DNA of 7,692 bases, from contig JAESTW010000728.1 of assembly GCA_016763395.1 (NCBI GenBank), positions 1 to 7,692 of the forward strand. The letters are read 5' to 3'. Each line of letters begins with the position of its first letter. The first letter of the stretch is position 1. Positions 6,601-7,692 of this stretch are shown one piece after another. Source of the DNA: Kofleriaceae bacterium. Its GTDB lineage: Bacteria; Myxococcota_A; Polyangia; Haliangiales; Haliangiaceae. Under the pieces are notes generated by a model. It worked only from the letters and a program-made list of their open reading frames with translations, was not told where the DNA came from and ran no database searches. A program made the translations under genes and the position numbers.

Positions 6601-7284
6601 CTACTCCAGGGTAAACTCGACGCCGGCGGACACGGTTCCGGTTAGATGAAACTCTGTTCCCAGATTCTGATTGAGCACCGAGGGCCCGGCTCGTAAGGTA
6701 GCGTCGACAACAACCAATACCCGATTGGCGACCTCTGCCCGGACACCAGCTCCAATGTAGAGAGGAATTGCGAGCCCACGTACTTCGTCGTCTCCAAACG
6801 AAACGAATCCGAGTCCAACCCCAGCACGAGCAAAGGGACGAAACTGTTTCTGTCCGGAAAAATACCGACGAATACCGGCATTGCCCTGAGCCAGGGTACC
6901 GCTGGCCGGGCCATGGGAACAAACAACACTACTGTTTCGATCGCGAAAGCACTCTGCACTGCCGCTGCCGAAGCTGAAGTTTGCGCTCATCTCCACCCAA
7001 TCGAGCGAGCTCAACCGGTATAGATACCGCCCCTCTAGCGCCAGACCGCCCGGACTCACGCCGCCACCAATGGCGATTCCCATCGTGACACCGATTTCTT
7101 GATTGTCGATGTCGTCCGGTTGTTCCTCGATGTCGGCATCGGGTTCGGACGAAGACTCGGACAAAGACTCGGACGAGGCCTCGCTTGGCGAGGAGCCACC
7201 GGACGAAGACTCGTCTGCCTGCGCTGACGAACTAGACAGCAATAGCAAGGACGCAGCCAGTAGCGGTACTACTCTCCGAAACAT
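6601..7284 (-). CDS. Secreted outer-membrane beta-barrel-like protein with a Ser/Glu-rich linker
   Basis: Predicted envelope protein of 227 residues in three parts. First a Sec signal peptide (1-23: RR, a hydrophobic LLAASLLLL run, probable cleavage after AQA). Then an acidic low-complexity linker (24-63) with E-[SA]-[SL]-S tetrapeptide repeats. Then a domain (64-227) of alternating hydrophobic/polar strands rich in Gly, such as IGVTMGIAIGGG, LALEGRYLYRL, VEMSANFSFGSG, FRPFARAGVGLGF, LAIPLYIGAGVRAEV and VSAGVEFTLE. This resembles small 8-strand outer membrane barrels. C112 and C122 may form a disulfide in a loop. The last residue is Glu, not the aromatic typical of outer membrane barrels, although F225 is close to the end. 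The ATG at 7282-7284 follows GGAGGT with 6 bases between. It overlaps the upstream cysteine-rich lipoprotein by 16 bases. I know no specific function. Confidence 0.83.
   Translation of the reverse strand: MFRRVVPLLAASLLLLSSSSAQADESSSGGSSPSEASSESLSESSSEPDADIEEQPDDIDNQEIGVTMGIAIGGGVSPGGLALEGRYLYRLSSLDWVEMSANFSFGSGSAECFRDRNSSVVCSHGPASGTLAQGNAGIRRYFSGQKQFRPFARAGVGLGFVSFGDDEVRGLAIPLYIGAGVRAEVANRVLVVVDATLRAGPSVLNQNLGTEFHLTGTVSAGVEFTLE
7145..7180 (+). repeat. 12-base tandem repeat encoding the Ser/Glu linker
   Basis: Three contiguous 12-base units read TCGGACGAAGAC, TCGGACAAAGAC and TCGGACGAGGCC on the plus strand. A fourth near-copy, CCGGACGAAGAC, lies at 7199-7210. On the coding (minus) strand they give EASS, ESLS and ESSS inside the linker of the barrel protein. 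The unit length is a multiple of three, so copy-number change would keep the frame. Confidence 0.7.
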
Positions 7285-7610
7285 ACCATCACCTCCATCT
7301 GATCATCACTGCGCAGGTCTTTGGATTTGCACTTCCACCCTTGCCCTAGAAATTCGCAATCGGCTGTATCTGTACAGGAAAAGAGACAAATACCACCTTC
7401 CTTGTCGATACATCGAGCCCCGCCTGGACACTCGCGATCTGAACCACAACTCACCGTACACAGGCCATCTGGGTAGTCTGCCCCGGAGACACAACGGTCG
7501 TCGCAGTCCGAATTGTCGTTGCATTGCGCGCCAAGCTCTCGACTGACCGCCGACGAACTACAGCCGAAGAGCAAGAACAGGACTGCCAACGCTACACTCA
7601 ATCTTTGCAC
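7269..7610 (-). CDS. Cysteine-rich lipoprotein
   Basis: Predicted secreted lipoprotein of 113 residues. The N-terminus has a hydrophobic run (VALAVLFLLF) ending in a good lipobox LFGC with C17, followed by SSS, which suggests lipid anchoring and export. The mature part carries 12 further cysteines (30, 36, 40, 51, 55, 61, 67, 75, 79, 85, 94, 110), an even number able to form six disulfides. They are arranged in repeated units (C-NDNSDC, C-GSDREC, C-TDTADC) separated by Gly- and Asp-rich turns. Such DC-x(n)-C modules are common in surface proteins of Myxococcota. The start is a GTG at 7608-7610 without a clear Shine-Dalgarno; an upstream start cannot be excluded because the frame stays open for some distance. 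The gene ends inside the first codons of the barrel-protein gene, so they form an operon. Confidence 0.8.
   Translation of the reverse strand: MQRLSVALAVLFLLFGCSSSAVSRELGAQCNDNSDCDDRCVSGADYPDGLCTVSCGSDRECPGGARCIDKEGGICLFSCTDTADCEFLGQGWKCKSKDLRSDDQMEVMVCFGE
7291..7296 (-). promoter_or_regulatory. Shine-Dalgarno of the barrel-protein gene, inside the upstream gene
   Basis: GGAGGT on the minus strand, 6 bases before the ATG at 7284. It is the strongest ribosome binding site in the window. It lies in the codons for the Met-Glu-Val near the end of the cysteine-rich lipoprotein gene, whose stop is 16 bases into the overlap. This arrangement favours translational coupling. Confidence 0.75.
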
Positions 7611-7658
7611 AGAAAGAGCGTAGTCAATCTTCGGGCGCAGGGAAAACTAAATGGACAG

Positions 7659-7687
7659 ATTCTGGGCTCGAGGCGCTCGTTTGGCAA
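7659..7687 (-). promoter_or_regulatory. Candidate sigma-70-like promoter of the lipoprotein/barrel operon
   Basis: On the minus strand TTGCCA (7682-7687, 5 of 6 to TTGACA) stands 17 bases before CAGAAT (7659-7664, 4 of 6 to TATAAT). The -10 is 48 bases before the GTG start of the cysteine-rich lipoprotein. Spacing is ideal but the -10 is weak, so it may be chance. The 82 bases after 7610 show no other feature. Confidence 0.25.
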
Positions 7688-7692
7688 GGCGC

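Noticed and set aside
6587..6611. CCCTGG/CCAGGG inverted repeat as a shared terminator between the convergent lipoprotein and barrel genes
   Set aside because: The 6-bp stem has a 13-base loop and no T-run on either strand, so it is too weak to call.
7103..7546. A 147-codon plus-strand Ser/Asp-rich open frame over the right-end operon
   Set aside because: It is antisense to two genes with signal peptides. Its low complexity is the complement of the Ser/Glu linker.

Overview
The window looks like ordinary chromosome from a Gram-negative bacterium, with a moderate-to-high GC content by eye. It is gene-dense, with eight protein genes and no gap above about 110 bases. I see no RNA gene, insertion sequence, phage gene or CRISPR array. 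The right end carries a lipoprotein built of repeated C-x(n)-DC cysteine units beside a Ser/Glu/Asp-rich secreted barrel protein. That style is common in Myxococcota and related former Deltaproteobacteria (Bradymonadales-like groups included), so I lean that way, but this placement is inference only.

Left part (1-3427), alpha-glucan metabolism. The 3' two thirds of glgB (glycogen branching enzyme) run rightward, and a complete malQ (4-alpha-glucanotransferase, amylomaltase) runs leftward. The two genes meet tail to tail and their coding ends overlap by 29 bases. GlgB makes alpha-1,6 branches. MalQ disproportionates linear maltodextrins, so together they remodel glycogen and its degradation products.

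Middle (3428-5276). A 101-base divergent spacer containing a C(UUCG)G hairpin separates malQ from a complete class 3 aldehyde dehydrogenase without a membrane anchor. It is followed, in convergent orientation, by a small BolA-family gene. A short stem followed by TTTT overlaps the 3' end of the BolA gene and could end the dehydrogenase transcript.

Right-middle (5277-6564). A 72-base spacer with two near-identical 18-base direct repeats separates the BolA gene from a divergent two-gene unit: an alpha/beta hydrolase with a complete Ser-Asp-His triad and, 4 bases later, a small uncharacterised lipoprotein.

Right end (6601-7610, minus strand). A GTG-started cysteine-rich lipoprotein overlaps by 16 bases a downstream outer-membrane-barrel-like protein. 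The ribosome binding site of the second gene lies inside the first, so the two are probably translationally coupled and may act together at the cell surface.

No clear defence, mobile or biosynthetic system is visible. The least explained parts are the cell-envelope genes at the right and the repeat-bearing BolA/hydrolase spacer.
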